Part shown: in pieces, positions 51,288 through 60,509 of the stretch
How the letters are laid out: each line of letters begins with the position of its first letter
How positions within the stretch are numbered: the stretch's first letter is position 1
NCBI GenBank assembly: GCA_019752335.1
Contig: JAIEMJ010000001.1
Location: 124,001 to 188,000 of the forward strand
Origin: Bryobacteraceae bacterium
Lineage (GTDB): Bacteria; Acidobacteriota; Terriglobia; Bryobacterales; Bryobacteraceae
DNA: 64,000 nt
Reading direction: 5' to 3'
Translations under genes and position numbers: made by a program
The notes under the pieces: model-generated
The model's input: the letters and a program-made list of their open reading frames with translations, nothing else
Databases searched by the model: none
What the model was told of the DNA's origin: nothing

Positions 51288-52813
51288 CTAGCCGTCTCAG
51301 GTACGTCTTACTCTGCGCGGCCGTCTTCCTGGGGACGTTCTTCTACCTGTATGACCTGGTGGGAGATGTCTTTCATCCGTCGCTGGACGAAGGCATTTAT
51401 CTCGAAGGGGGAGAGCGTGTTTTGGGCGGCCAGGTCCCCTATCGCGACTTCTTCGTCTTCACCGGACCCGTAATTTACTGGACGCAAGCGGCGCTCGAGA
51501 AGACGTTCGGCCGCCACATGCCGCTGTTGCGCTTGTCGGCGATGGGATCGCTGGCGGCGATGACGCTCGTCGTCTTCGCGCTGACGTTGCGCTTCACCGA
51601 TTGGGGTTACGGCTTAGGCGCGGCGGTGGTGTATTTAGGCTACTTGTCGGCGTCGACGTTTCTGGTGATCGTTAACCACCGCTGGCTATCGGCGGCGCTT
51701 GCCAGTCTGGCTTTATGGGCCGCCGTCGAGGCGGCGAAACGCACCGCCCGGCCGGCTTTGCTTTGGGGAGTGGCCGGGGTGGCCGCGGCGTTGGCCGCTT
51801 GGACGACGCCGACCTTCATCCTCGGCGTCGGCGTCTACCTGGGTTGGCTGATTTGGCGGGAACGCGAGTACCTGCTTCCGTTTTGTGGCGGCGTGCTGGT
51901 GGTGAGCCTGCCTTTGATCGGTTGGCTGGCCGCGCAGGGGGCGTTGCTGCCGATGATCGACAATTTGCTTTGGCTGGGGTCGCGGTATAGCAAGGCGAAC
52001 GCGGTGCCCTACGGGTACAACCCGGGAGGCATGGGCATTCGTTTTGGCGACCCCGCGTTGAACATCTACGGCAACATCATGACGGTGCTGGTCTCCGCGC
52101 GCTACTTTGTCGCGCCGATCGGTGCGCCGTTGGTGTTACTTGGCTATGCGGTGCTCGCCTGGCGGCGGCAACTGGACGCCCCGCGTCAGTTGCTGGCCCT
52201 CGGCGCCGCCGCCATCTTCGCGACGACGTATCCGCGCTGGGATATGAATCAGATGCTGTTCGTCATGGCTCCCTTCTGTGTCCTGGTGGCGATTCAGGCT
52301 TTCCGCCTGCCGGTGCTCGCTCAACCCGTGGTCTCCGTCATCTTCCTGATGTGGGCGGCGTTGAACTTTAGCAGCGCGCTCAGTGTGGGTAGCGAATTTC
52401 AGTCCTTTCCCACGCGGGCCGGGATCCAGCGCGGGCATCTGACGTTGCTGGAGGGCTATGAGAAACTGGAGCGCCTGATTCCGGAAGGCGCCACCCTGTT
52501 CGCGTTTCCCTATCAGCCTTCCCTGGGCTTCGCCTTGCACACGCGGAACCCGACTCGCTATGCGTTTCTGCAGCCAGGTATGATGTCGAAACAGGATGAA
52601 GCCAGGGCTCTCGGTGACCTGGAACGCCAGCCCCCGCGCTTCATTCTGCGCCAGTATTTTCCGGATGACCAGGTGTTGAATACGTGGCCCAACTCGGACC
52701 GTTCCACGTTGGCGATGGCTTCGATCCGTCAATACATTGACCGGCGCTATCGCTTCGTTGACGTCGTGCAGTCGATCTACTATCGCGTCGAAGTGCTGGA
52801 ACTGAATCCCTGA
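51284..52813 (+). CDS. GT39-like membrane glycosyltransferase
   Basis: The 509-residue protein (GTG start, overlapping the previous stop) has about ten to eleven helices. The first luminal loop reads HPSLDEGIYLEGGERVLGGQ and DFFVFTGPVIYW, the acidic D-E pattern of the ArnT/PMT-like family. The C-terminal 130 residues are soluble, beta/alpha. It probably uses polyprenyl-phosphate sugars to modify an outer surface molecule. No other such gene is adjacent. The gene ends the run that starts at hemX. Confidence 0.7.
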   Translation: MTSRLRYVLLCAAVFLGTFFYLYDLVGDVFHPSLDEGIYLEGGERVLGGQVPYRDFFVFTGPVIYWTQAALEKTFGRHMPLLRLSAMGSLAAMTLVVFALTLRFTDWGYGLGAAVVYLGYLSASTFLVIVNHRWLSAALASLALWAAVEAAKRTARPALLWGVAGVAAALAAWTTPTFILGVGVYLGWLIWREREYLLPFCGGVLVVSLPLIGWLAAQGALLPMIDNLLWLGSRYSKANAVPYGYNPGGMGIRFGDPALNIYGNIMTVLVSARYFVAPIGAPLVLLGYAVLAWRRQLDAPRQLLALGAAAIFATTYPRWDMNQMLFVMAPFCVLVAIQAFRLPVLAQPVVSVIFLMWAALNFSSALSVGSEFQSFPTRAGIQRGHLTLLEGYEKLERLIPEGATLFAFPYQPSLGFALHTRNPTRYAFLQPGMMSKQDEARALGDLERQPPRFILRQYFPDDQVLNTWPNSDRSTLAMASIRQYIDRRYRFVDVVQSIYYRVEVLELNP

Positions 52814-52859
52814 GTCGCGCCGGCGGCACCGGGCTGAGCTTCGCCGTCCCCGTTCTCGA

Positions 52860-52865
52860 TATAAT
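52860..52865 (+). promoter_or_regulatory. consensus -10 box before the MFS gene
   Basis: TATAAT ends 10 nt before the ATG at 52876. No -35 box matches well at the usual spacing. It is a full match to the -10 consensus and would place transcription at or next to the start codon. Confidence 0.45.
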
Positions 52866-52875
52866 CGAGCCCTAC

Positions 52876-54165
52876 ATGAAATACCGCTACCGGGCCCTCG
52901 GGTTCCTCTTTCTGCTCTCGGTGATCACCTACGTGGACCGGGTCTGCATCAATCTGCTGGGCAAGGATATGCAAAGCGAACTCGGCATCACGCCCGAGTA
53001 TTGGGGCATGATCCTCGGCGCGTTTGCTCTCTCATATGCCGTCTTCGAGATTCCGACGGGCGTGATGGCGGACCGGTCGGGTCCGCGGAAGACGGCGGCA
53101 CGGATTGTCGTCTGGTGGTCCATTTTCACAAGCCTCACCGGTTTTGTGCAGAATTTCTGGCAATTGATTTCGTGCCGCTTTCTCTTCGGCGCGGGGGAGG
53201 CCGGGGCCTATCCGACGAGTTCGGCGGCGATTTCGCGCTGGTTCCCGCTCCGGGAACGCGCCCGGGCCACCGGCATCGTCTGGATGGGGAGCCGCATTGG
53301 CGGGGCTATTTCGCCGATTATCGTCCTCACACTGGCCGAGCAGGTGGGCTGGCGCGGCACCTTTGGCGTCTTCGCGGTGCTGGGGGCCGTGTGGGTGGCG
53401 GTTTGGTATTGGTGGTTCCGCGATACGCCGAAGGAAAAGGCCGGAGTGACCGCGGAGGAATTGAAGGAAATTGGGCCGCCTTTTGAGAATCAGCCGCACG
53501 GTTTGCCTTGGGGCACCGTCCTGCGCGACAGCAACTTCATCACGCTGCTGGTGATGTATCACACCTACTGCTGGGGCTCGTTCTTCTATCTGAGTTGGCT
53601 CACCGACTATTTACGCTATGGCCGCGGGTACGACAACTCCGACCTGAAGGCGATCGCTTGGTTGCCCTTCGCCTGCGGCGCCTGTGGCAATCTCTTTGGC
53701 GGTTGGATGAGCGACCGATTGCGGCCCAAGATCGGCCTGAAATGGGCGCGCTGCAGCATCGGCGCCGGCGGACTCTTTCTCGGCGGCTGTTTCATGATGG
53801 CTACCCACTTTGTCCCCGGCAAACTGCTGCCCCTGGTTCTGCTTGCCTTAGGCTACGGCTCGCTCGACGCCATGCTGCCGGTCTCCTGGGCGGTTTGCCT
53901 GGACATTGGCCGGCGCTATGGCGGCTCGGTGAGTGGCGCCATGAATATGGCTGGGCAACTGGGCTCGTTCCTGTCGTCCGTCGCCTTCGGTTACATCGTG
54001 AAGTCGCTGCTGGCCGAGGGGTGGAGCAAGCCCGACGCCTACAACCTGCCCCTGCTGCCGTTCTCCATCATGCTACTGGTGAGCGCGGCGCTGTTTCTGC
54101 GCGTGGATCCCAATCGGCAATTGGTTCCCGGGGAGACGGCAGAGGCCGAGCCGCAAGCGGCTTAG
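52876..54165 (+). CDS. MFS transporter, anion:cation symporter (hexuronate/glucarate-like)
   Basis: The 429-residue protein has twelve hydrophobic helices and the ACS signatures VITYVDRVCINLLGKDM near 18-34 and GVMADRSGPRK (57-67). This family carries organic acids such as hexuronates, glucarate or tartrate with protons. A glucarate dehydratase gene lies about 9 kb downstream, but linkage is loose. Its 3' end overlaps the convergent WecA-like gene by 98 bp. Confidence 0.85.
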   Translation: MKYRYRALGFLFLLSVITYVDRVCINLLGKDMQSELGITPEYWGMILGAFALSYAVFEIPTGVMADRSGPRKTAARIVVWWSIFTSLTGFVQNFWQLISCRFLFGAGEAGAYPTSSAAISRWFPLRERARATGIVWMGSRIGGAISPIIVLTLAEQVGWRGTFGVFAVLGAVWVAVWYWWFRDTPKEKAGVTAEELKEIGPPFENQPHGLPWGTVLRDSNFITLLVMYHTYCWGSFFYLSWLTDYLRYGRGYDNSDLKAIAWLPFACGACGNLFGGWMSDRLRPKIGLKWARCSIGAGGLFLGGCFMMATHFVPGKLLPLVLLALGYGSLDAMLPVSWAVCLDIGRRYGGSVSGAMNMAGQLGSFLSSVAFGYIVKSLLAEGWSKPDAYNLPLLPFSIMLLVSAALFLRVDPNRQLVPGETAEAEPQAA

Positions 54166-55507
54166 GCGAATCCCGCAACGCCAGCGCGAGCGGAATCAGT
54201 GCGTGCGCCGTCTCGGGGTCCGGCGAGATTCCCTGGAACGCGACGTAATCGCCGCCTTCGAGCGGCACCCGTGTCTCCCAACCAGCCGGATGCCGCGTCC
54301 CTTCGGACGTCCACACCCGGCCGTTCAGGCTGAGGTACACGCGGCCTAGCCCCAGTTGTTCGCTGGCCGAATGCACGTGGCTCCAGTAGTCGTCCGGGGT
54401 TTGCGCCGCTGCGAGGCCGCTCTTCATCCGGTCGACGATAATCGCGTCGCGTACGATTTGCCGCCAGCGGTTGCTGAGCAAGGAGCGCCGTGCGGAGCGG
54501 AACTCGGTGAAGCCCAGTTGGCTCACCGCCACCCAGACCAGGGCCGCGAAGGCGACGACGAGAAACGCGGCCAGTTGTGGTCCGCTCTGGCTCGCCCACA
54601 GCGACACAATGCCAGCGATCCCGCAGCCCAAGTAACAGATCAACGCGACGTGCCGCGGGCGCAAGCCGCGCGCCAACAGGCGATGGTGAATGTGCCCGCG
54701 GTCCGCCCCGAAGATTGGTTGCATGTTGAGGAAGCGGCGTCCGATCGCGAGCCCGACATCGAGGAAGGGAAGAGTTAGCAGGAGCATCGGCGCGCCGATG
54801 CCGATGGCGGCCGCGGTCTTGAAGCTCCAGATCAGCCCGAAGCACCCCAAAAGAAAACCGATCGTGAGGCTGCCCGAGTCGCCCAGGAAGATCGTTGCGG
54901 GCTCGAAGTTATAGCGCAGGAAACCCAAGAGGCATCCGGCGAGCGGCGTCGTCACGATCGCCAGGAGCATGTTGCCGCCCAGCCAGGCCGCCGCGAACAT
55001 GGTCAGCGTGGCGAAGAGACTCACGCCGGCCGCCAGCCCATCTACGCCGTCGATCAGGTTCACCGCGTTCGTCGTCCCGACCAGCCACACCACCGTGAGC
55101 GGAATGCTCCACCATTCGTCGCTCCCCAGCCGGACCCCCGCCGCGTGCGCCGTCAGCGCCGCGGCGACTTCGGCCAGGATCTTCGTCACCGGCCGCAGAC
55201 CGCGCAGGTCGTCCACCAGCCCCACGAACAGCACCAGGCCGACGCCGGGCAGCAGCCGCAGGATCTGGTTCCAGTCGCCGCGCGTTTGCAGGCTCGCAGC
55301 CAGCGGTAGCAGCGCGAAGAGTGACAGGCTGACGCCGTAGGCCAGCATGATCGCCACGCCGCCCAGCCTCGGCACGGCTTTCGCGTGCTGCTTCCGCTCG
55401 TCGGGCTGATCGAGCCAGCCCCGAGCCATGCAGAGGTCGCGGACCCGGGGCGTCAAGAACCATGCCAGGCACGCCGAGATTGCGGTCAGAAACGCCAGTG
55501 AGTACAC
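54068..55507 (-). CDS. WecA/MraY-like polyprenyl-phosphate sugar-1-phosphate transferase with long C-terminal tail
   Basis: The 479-residue protein has the family motifs DD at 99-100 (metal), NxxNxxDGxDGL at 147-158, FLGDSGS (207-213) and HIHH (272-275). The membrane core ends near 330, after which about 140 residues form a soluble tail that ordinary WecA proteins lack. The start is GTG at 55507 behind AAGGAG (plus-strand 55514-55519), a site that overlaps the stop of the upstream small gene. It is the third gene of a NusG-like/RHH/WecA run. It would start a lipid-linked glycan. The last 33 codons lie antisense to the MFS gene. Confidence 0.88.
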   Translation of the reverse strand: MYSLAFLTAISACLAWFLTPRVRDLCMARGWLDQPDERKQHAKAVPRLGGVAIMLAYGVSLSLFALLPLAASLQTRGDWNQILRLLPGVGLVLFVGLVDDLRGLRPVTKILAEVAAALTAHAAGVRLGSDEWWSIPLTVVWLVGTTNAVNLIDGVDGLAAGVSLFATLTMFAAAWLGGNMLLAIVTTPLAGCLLGFLRYNFEPATIFLGDSGSLTIGFLLGCFGLIWSFKTAAAIGIGAPMLLLTLPFLDVGLAIGRRFLNMQPIFGADRGHIHHRLLARGLRPRHVALICYLGCGIAGIVSLWASQSGPQLAAFLVVAFAALVWVAVSQLGFTEFRSARRSLLSNRWRQIVRDAIIVDRMKSGLAAAQTPDDYWSHVHSASEQLGLGRVYLSLNGRVWTSEGTRHPAGWETRVPLEGGDYVAFQGISPDPETAHALIPLALALRDSPKPLAARPLPSPREPIADWDPRAETAPRSPVA

Positions 55508-55517
55508 GCTACGCTCC

Positions 55518-55790
55518 TTAAGCCGGGCTAGTTTCGGCCGCGGCGTCGATTTTTTGCCCCAACTGGCCCACCCGGGCCTCGAGTTGCGACAACATGGAGT
55601 GCAACTCCGCCAGCGCCTGCGTCGACGGCTCGCTCGATCCCGACCGGTCGGCTTGGCGCAGAACGGCGCTGCGGGCAAAGTCGGAAATACTGCGCGCGCC
55701 TTGCGCCCCGCAGGCCTCCCGGAGATAGGCGAACTCCTCGTCCGTCAGACGAAAATTCACCAGCCGGTTTCTTGGCTTCAAAATACTCAT
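55518..55790 (-). CDS. small ribbon-helix-helix-like protein with coiled-coil tail
   Basis: The 90-residue protein has an N-terminal segment NFRLTDEEFAYLREACGAQG...SISDFARSAVL (about 11-44), which fits a ribbon-helix-helix/CopG-type or MobC-like fold. The C-terminal half is a heptad-like helix (QALAELHSMLSQLEARVGQL). Its start overlaps the NusG-like gene by 4 nt (ATGA), so it is translated with it. This is the position that UpxZ occupies next to UpxY in Bacteroides capsule operons, though sequence similarity to UpxZ is not claimed. Confidence 0.65.
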   Translation of the reverse strand: MSILKPRNRLVNFRLTDEEFAYLREACGAQGARSISDFARSAVLRQADRSGSSEPSTQALAELHSMLSQLEARVGQLGQKIDAAAETSPA

Positions 55791-56308
55791 TGCTTTCCTC
55801 CCGCTGTCATCGACAGCTTGCTTTCGATCCGCCGGATGCGATCACGGTCCATCTCCACCGCTACCGACCTTTGGAGTAACTCCACACTCACCACCACCCG
55901 CCACTGCCCTTTCACTTCGAGCAGCAAACCGCGCACACCCTCTAACGGGCCCCCGGTTACTTCCACCCGGTCACCGCGCTCGAGATACTCGCAGGCCTCC
56001 AGGCGCAGGCCGCTTTCGATCACGCGACGCAGCGCGCTCAACTCGTCGTCACTCACCGGCGCCGCCGCCCGGCCGAAGCCCACGATCTCGCGCACGCCCG
56101 GCGTGGTTAGCACCGGCAGTCGACGTTCGCCGTCGAACCGGCAGAAGACGTAGCCCGGAAGCAAGGCGGTTTCGACGCGCTTGATCCGGTCGCTCCAGCG
56201 GCGCTCGCTGGTGACGATCGGAACGTAGGTCTCATAGCTCTTTTGCGTCAAGGCCGCCTCCACGGTGCGTTCGGCCTGAGGTTTGACGGAGAGGGCGTAC
56301 CAGTTCAT
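55787..56308 (-). CDS. NusG-like transcription antiterminator (UpxY/RfaH/LoaP group)
   Basis: The 173-residue protein has an NGN domain (about 1-100, NWYALSVKPQAERTVEAALTQ and ALLPGYVFCRFDG) and a KOW domain (about 110-140, RGDRVEVTGGPLEGVRG). A housekeeping NusG is usually next to rpl/secE genes; this one is next to a polyprenyl-sugar transferase, so it is likely a specialised factor that keeps RNA polymerase going through long polysaccharide operons. The start at 56308 gives the conserved MNWYAL N-terminus and has GGGAG upstream; a longer open frame is not supported. Confidence 0.85.
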   Translation of the reverse strand: MNWYALSVKPQAERTVEAALTQKSYETYVPIVTSERRWSDRIKRVETALLPGYVFCRFDGERRLPVLTTPGVREIVGFGRAAAPVSDDELSALRRVIESGLRLEACEYLERGDRVEVTGGPLEGVRGLLLEVKGQWRVVVSVELLQRSVAVEMDRDRIRRIESKLSMTAGGKQ

Positions 56309-56500
56309 CGTGCGAAACTCCCTTTCGGCGGTATGGCTTCCTTGCCGTGCCACACCAATCATCGGAATGCTTGCGCGCCCCAATGATTCGGCCAAATCAC
56401 TTTTGAGAGGTACCCCTCCGCTTTCTCCGGTCTATGCCGGATCGCCGATCTCTGGATCCAGTACTCAAGTTGGATCCGGCCTCGCCGATGAGAGCTTTTG

Positions 56501-57394
56501 ATGGATTCTGCTTTGCCCAATCCGCCCCGCGCCCGGCTTACTTCCACGGGTGTCAGCGTCCTGTTGCACGGCGGCCTCGTCGCACTGCTGCTCTTGCTCG
56601 GCGGGCCGGTTTGGCAGGTTGGACCGCGCCCCCGTCCGGTGACGCCCCTGTATCTGCCGACACCGCGTCCGGTGACGCTGTCATGGAAGCGCCCCGTCGC
56701 CGCGCGTCCACGGTCCACGCCCATTCCCCTGGCCGTTCCTCCCCTGCGCCCCACGGCGATACCCACACGGGCCGCCGTCAGGCCGCGTATCGAGCCCGCA
56801 CCAGAGGTTTCCACGCCCACGCAGATTCCCGCTGTCGCGATGCCTACGCTCGCCGCGAAGCGGTTGGTGGAAGTGGGTCTGCTCGATGCAAAACCCGCCC
56901 CCCTTCCTGAAACCGTGAAACGCGCCACCGGATCCGCCGGGTTCGACCGTGGCGCGGAGCCCGCCGCCGGGGGTTCGCGTCGCGCCGCCAGCGTGGGCTT
57001 CGATGACGCTTCGCCGGTGGTTTCGCCGGTGGTTTCGCCCCGGCGAGGGGCTTTGACGCAGGCGGCGGGCTTTGACCAGTCCGAGCCGGCCGTTCGCGCG
57101 GCCCTGCCCAAGGTCTCCACCACCCCGTTTGAAGCTTTGGAGATCCTCGAGAAGCCGCGGCCCGTCTATACCGAAGAGGCTCGCCGGCTACGCATTGAGG
57201 GCACCGTGCAACTCCGCGTCGTCTTTGGCGCGGCGGGGCAGATTCGTGTCGTGGATGTCGTCAAGGGCCTCGGCCATGGCTTGGACGAAGCGGCCGTCAG
57301 CGCCGCACAAGCGATTCGCTACCGGCCTGCGCGCCGTGATGGCCGGCCCGTCGACTCGCCGGCCGTAATTCAGATTCAATTTCAGATTGCTTAA
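56501..57394 (+). CDS. TonB-family energy transducer
   Basis: The 297-residue protein has one N-terminal hydrophobic helix (about 17-36) and a long Pro/Arg/Ala-rich periplasmic spacer, including a short SPVVSPVVSP repeat, and ends with a TonB C-terminal domain (about 215-297: YTEEARRLRIEGTVQLRVVFG, LGHGLDEAAVSAAQAIRYRP). TonB carries energy from the inner membrane to outer membrane receptors. ExbB and ExbD genes are not seen nearby. ATG at 56501 is preferred over TTG at 56498. It is divergent from the NusG-like gene over 192 bp, in which I see nothing definite. Confidence 0.83.
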   Translation: MDSALPNPPRARLTSTGVSVLLHGGLVALLLLLGGPVWQVGPRPRPVTPLYLPTPRPVTLSWKRPVAARPRSTPIPLAVPPLRPTAIPTRAAVRPRIEPAPEVSTPTQIPAVAMPTLAAKRLVEVGLLDAKPAPLPETVKRATGSAGFDRGAEPAAGGSRRAASVGFDDASPVVSPVVSPRRGALTQAAGFDQSEPAVRAALPKVSTTPFEALEILEKPRPVYTEEARRLRIEGTVQLRVVFGAAGQIRVVDVVKGLGHGLDEAAVSAAQAIRYRPARRDGRPVDSPAVIQIQFQIA

Positions 57395-57413
57395 CTTCCG
57401 GAGGATAATTCTG

Positions 57414-59021
57414 ATGACTTCCCGACTCCTGATCCCCTTGTTCGCCGCTCTCGCGCACGCTCAGCCTAACGCGGTAGACCGTTTGCTCGACGAAATCGTG
57501 AAGAACGAACGCGAGTTTCTTACCCGCATGCAAACCTTGAATCCGATCATGGAGACGTATCTCCAGGAGGAGCCCGATGGCCCGGACGAGGGCCCGCGCG
57601 ATGATCAGTATTTCCTCGGCCGGGTAAGCTTGGCGGGTGGCGTCGACTACGAATCCTTTCTCGATCCCGCCACGCAGCGCCAGCGCGCGCGCGGGAAGCA
57701 GATCCTCTTTAAGCCGGCCGGCTTTGCTCAAATGATGATTCCCGACGCGACCAACTTTGACCGGCAAACGTACAGCTTCGAGTTCGTCCGGCGTGAGTTT
57801 TTAGGCGAGGTGAGATGCCTCGTCTTCGACGTCTCCCCGCGCGTCGAGCATGCTCCCGGCCGCTTTATCGGCCGGATCTGGGTGGAGGATCGCGACCGGC
57901 GTATCGTGCGCGTCAATGGGACCTTCACGCCGGCGAAGGTATCGCGCTGGGGCGCCAACGTCGACCTCTACTTCAACTTCGATAGCTGGCGCGTCAACGT
58001 CGCCGCCGGGCGCTGGGTGCCGGCTTATGTGTACGTGGAAAATGCGAACCCGGTCACCACGAAGCAGCGCATTCCGAAATTCAAGGCGCAGACCCGCTTC
58101 TGGGGCTACGACGCCGGAGGTGGGAGTAAGCTGACCGAACTGACCAGCATGCTCATCGAGAGCGAGTCGGCGGTGGCCGATGGCGGTGGCCCGAAGCAAA
58201 ACACTCCCCTCGAAAGCCAGCGGATGTGGGAGCGCCAGGCGGAAGAAAACGTCCTCGAACGATTGGACAAGTCCGGCCTCCTCGCCCCCAAGGGCGACGT
58301 CGATAAGGTCTTGAACGCGGTGGTGAACAACTTACTGGCGACCAACAACCTGAACCTTGAGGTGGAGTGCCGCGTCCTGATGACCACACCGCTCGAGAGC
58401 TTCTCCGTGGGCCACGCCATCGTCATCAGCCGCGGGCTCATCGATGTCCTGCCCGATGAAGCGAGCCTGGCGATGGTGCTCGCCGCGGAACTCGCCCATA
58501 TTGCGTTGGGCCATCGCACGGAGACGCAGTTCGCCTTCGCCAATCGCACGATGCTCAGCGACACCCAAGTGCTCAACCGCTTCCGCTTCCGCCGTCCGGA
58601 CGCCGATGCGGCCGCCGCCGGACAGAAGGCGATCGGGGACCTGCGGAAGTCGCCTTACTCGGCTAAGCTCAACAATGCCGGACTCTTTCTGCAAGCCGTC
58701 GCCGCCCGCGCCCCTCGTTTGCCGGGTTTGATTCAAGCCAATCTGGGCAATCAACTCGCCTCCGGCGAGACGTTCGCGCGGCTGAGCGAACTCGCGAAGC
58801 AAGCCCCTCCCCTCGCCGCGGGCCAGATCGAGCAGATTGCTGCCCTGCCGCTCGGCTCGCGCGTCAAGGCGGACCCCTGGTCGAACCAACTCACGCTGCT
58901 CAAGACGAAGTCCGTCGAATTGCTCTCCGCCCGGGAGAAGCTCCCCTTCGAGGTCACCCCCTTCGTCCTCCATCTCACTCGGACGAGCCTGGGTAAACCA
59001 AACGGCGCCACCGGCGAATAG
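57414..59021 (+). CDS. secreted M48-like protein lacking the catalytic HExxH histidine
   Basis: The 535-residue protein has a signal peptide (TSRLLIPLFAALAHA) and an N-terminal beta-rich half. The region from about 320 resembles an M48 metallopeptidase, but the active-site HExxH is AELAH at 358-362: the first zinc histidine is Ala, and the third-ligand segment (PDADAAAAGQ) lacks the usual EAD. It is therefore probably non-catalytic. GGAGG (57400-57404) precedes ATG 57414 by 9 nt, which decides the start. It begins 19 nt after the tonB stop, so co-transcription is likely. Role unknown, possibly a scaffold in envelope maintenance. Confidence 0.75.
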   Translation: MTSRLLIPLFAALAHAQPNAVDRLLDEIVKNEREFLTRMQTLNPIMETYLQEEPDGPDEGPRDDQYFLGRVSLAGGVDYESFLDPATQRQRARGKQILFKPAGFAQMMIPDATNFDRQTYSFEFVRREFLGEVRCLVFDVSPRVEHAPGRFIGRIWVEDRDRRIVRVNGTFTPAKVSRWGANVDLYFNFDSWRVNVAAGRWVPAYVYVENANPVTTKQRIPKFKAQTRFWGYDAGGGSKLTELTSMLIESESAVADGGGPKQNTPLESQRMWERQAEENVLERLDKSGLLAPKGDVDKVLNAVVNNLLATNNLNLEVECRVLMTTPLESFSVGHAIVISRGLIDVLPDEASLAMVLAAELAHIALGHRTETQFAFANRTMLSDTQVLNRFRFRRPDADAAAAGQKAIGDLRKSPYSAKLNNAGLFLQAVAARAPRLPGLIQANLGNQLASGETFARLSELAKQAPPLAAGQIEQIAALPLGSRVKADPWSNQLTLLKTKSVELLSAREKLPFEVTPFVLHLTRTSLGKPNGATGE

Positions 59022-59068
59022 CACTTTCCGGTTGACTCCGCCCCCGCATCCGCGATTCAATTGATTCC

Positions 59069-60352
59069 ATGCACCGCCGCAATCTTCTTACCGCGGCGGC
59101 CACGTTCGCCGCTGCCTTTCAGAATTCCGCCGTCACTCAAGCCCAGGCCGCCGCGCAAGGCACCTGGGGCCAACCGGCCGACACCGTCGCCCGCGACGAA
59201 GACTTTTGGCTCAACATCCGCCACGCCTTCACCGTGGACCGGAATCTCATCAATCTGAACAACGGCGGCGTCAGCCCTTCGCCTAAGGTCGTGATGGAGA
59301 CGGAGAAGCGTTATCTCGAGATCTCCAACATGGGCCCCGCCTACTACATGTGGCGGATTCTCGGGCCGGAGCTCGAAGTGGTCCGCCGCCGCTTGGCCCA
59401 GTGCTTCGGCTGCGACACCGAGGAGATCGCCATCACCCGCAACGCGAGCGAAGCGCTCGAAAACGTCCAAATGGGCATGGATTTAAAGCCCGGCGACGAG
59501 ATCCTCACCACCAACCAGGACTATCCGCGCATGCTCACCACCTGGGGCCAGCGCGCTCGTCGCGAAGGCCTGGTGCTGACGCAGATTCCGTTCCCGGTGC
59601 CCGTGGCGAAGCTCGACGACCTCTACGAGCGCATTGAACGCGCCATCACGCCCAAAACCAAGGTGATTCACATTTGCCACATCACCAATCTCACCGGACA
59701 GATCTTCCCGGTCCGCAAGATTTGCCAGATGGCGCGCGCGCGTGGCATTGAAACCGTGGTCGACGGTGCGCACGCCTTTGGCCAGTTCCCGTTTACCCGC
59801 GACGAACTCGACTGCGATTACTATGGCACCAGCCTGCACAAGTGGATCCTGGCCCCCATCGGCACCGGCATGTTGTATGTCCGTAAGAATAAGATCGACA
59901 AGATCTGGCCCCTGATGGCCGCGCCCGATACACTTACGTCGAACATTCGTAAGTTCGAGGAGATTGGTACCCACCCGGCTTCGCAACGCAATTCGATCAC
60001 CGAGGCGGTAACGTTTCATGAGTCGATTGGTGTGGAGCGCAAGGCGGCGCGGTTCCGGTACCTGCGGAAGCGCTGGTCGAACCGTCTGCGCGACTTACCG
60101 GGCGTGAAGCTCCTTACGAGCGACGATCCCGAACAGAGCTGCGGCATCGGCCTCCTCTCCGTCGACGGCTTCAACGCGGGCGAATTGTCGAATCACCTGC
60201 TCGAAAAGCACCGCATCTTCACCGTCGCCATCAACCGGGAAGGCGAGTTTTCTGGCTTGCGCATCACCCCCAATGTCTATACGACGCTCGAAGAGATCGA
60301 CGACTTCTCGCGCGTCATGGAGAAGATCATCAAGGCCAAAAAGTTAGTCTAG
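59069..60352 (+). CDS. class V aminotransferase-like protein with Tat-like signal
   Basis: This 427-residue fold type I PLP enzyme has the PLP lysine K258 in GTSLHKWILAPIG and VDGAHAFG at 231-238. It resembles isopenicillin N epimerase/cysteine desulfurase-like enzymes; the reaction is unknown. The N-terminus HRRNLLTAAATFAAAFQ looks like a Tat signal, implying export of a folded cofactor-bearing enzyme to the periplasm. It stands 47 nt after the M48-like gene and is not clearly in its operon. Confidence 0.85.
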   Translation: MHRRNLLTAAATFAAAFQNSAVTQAQAAAQGTWGQPADTVARDEDFWLNIRHAFTVDRNLINLNNGGVSPSPKVVMETEKRYLEISNMGPAYYMWRILGPELEVVRRRLAQCFGCDTEEIAITRNASEALENVQMGMDLKPGDEILTTNQDYPRMLTTWGQRARREGLVLTQIPFPVPVAKLDDLYERIERAITPKTKVIHICHITNLTGQIFPVRKICQMARARGIETVVDGAHAFGQFPFTRDELDCDYYGTSLHKWILAPIGTGMLYVRKNKIDKIWPLMAAPDTLTSNIRKFEEIGTHPASQRNSITEAVTFHESIGVERKAARFRYLRKRWSNRLRDLPGVKLLTSDDPEQSCGIGLLSVDGFNAGELSNHLLEKHRIFTVAINREGEFSGLRITPNVYTTLEEIDDFSRVMEKIIKAKKLV

Positions 60353-60509
60353 GCGCGAGCTCCCATAGTGATCCACGGTAACCCGGCGGGAACCGGGTCC
60401 ACCACGAGGCCAGTCACGGCTGCGAGGGAGCCGAAGATCTGTAGAATCAATCACTCGCCGGTCCGTTTCGTCGGACGGTGGGCCCCGCCACCAGTTGCCG
60501 CCGACTTGA

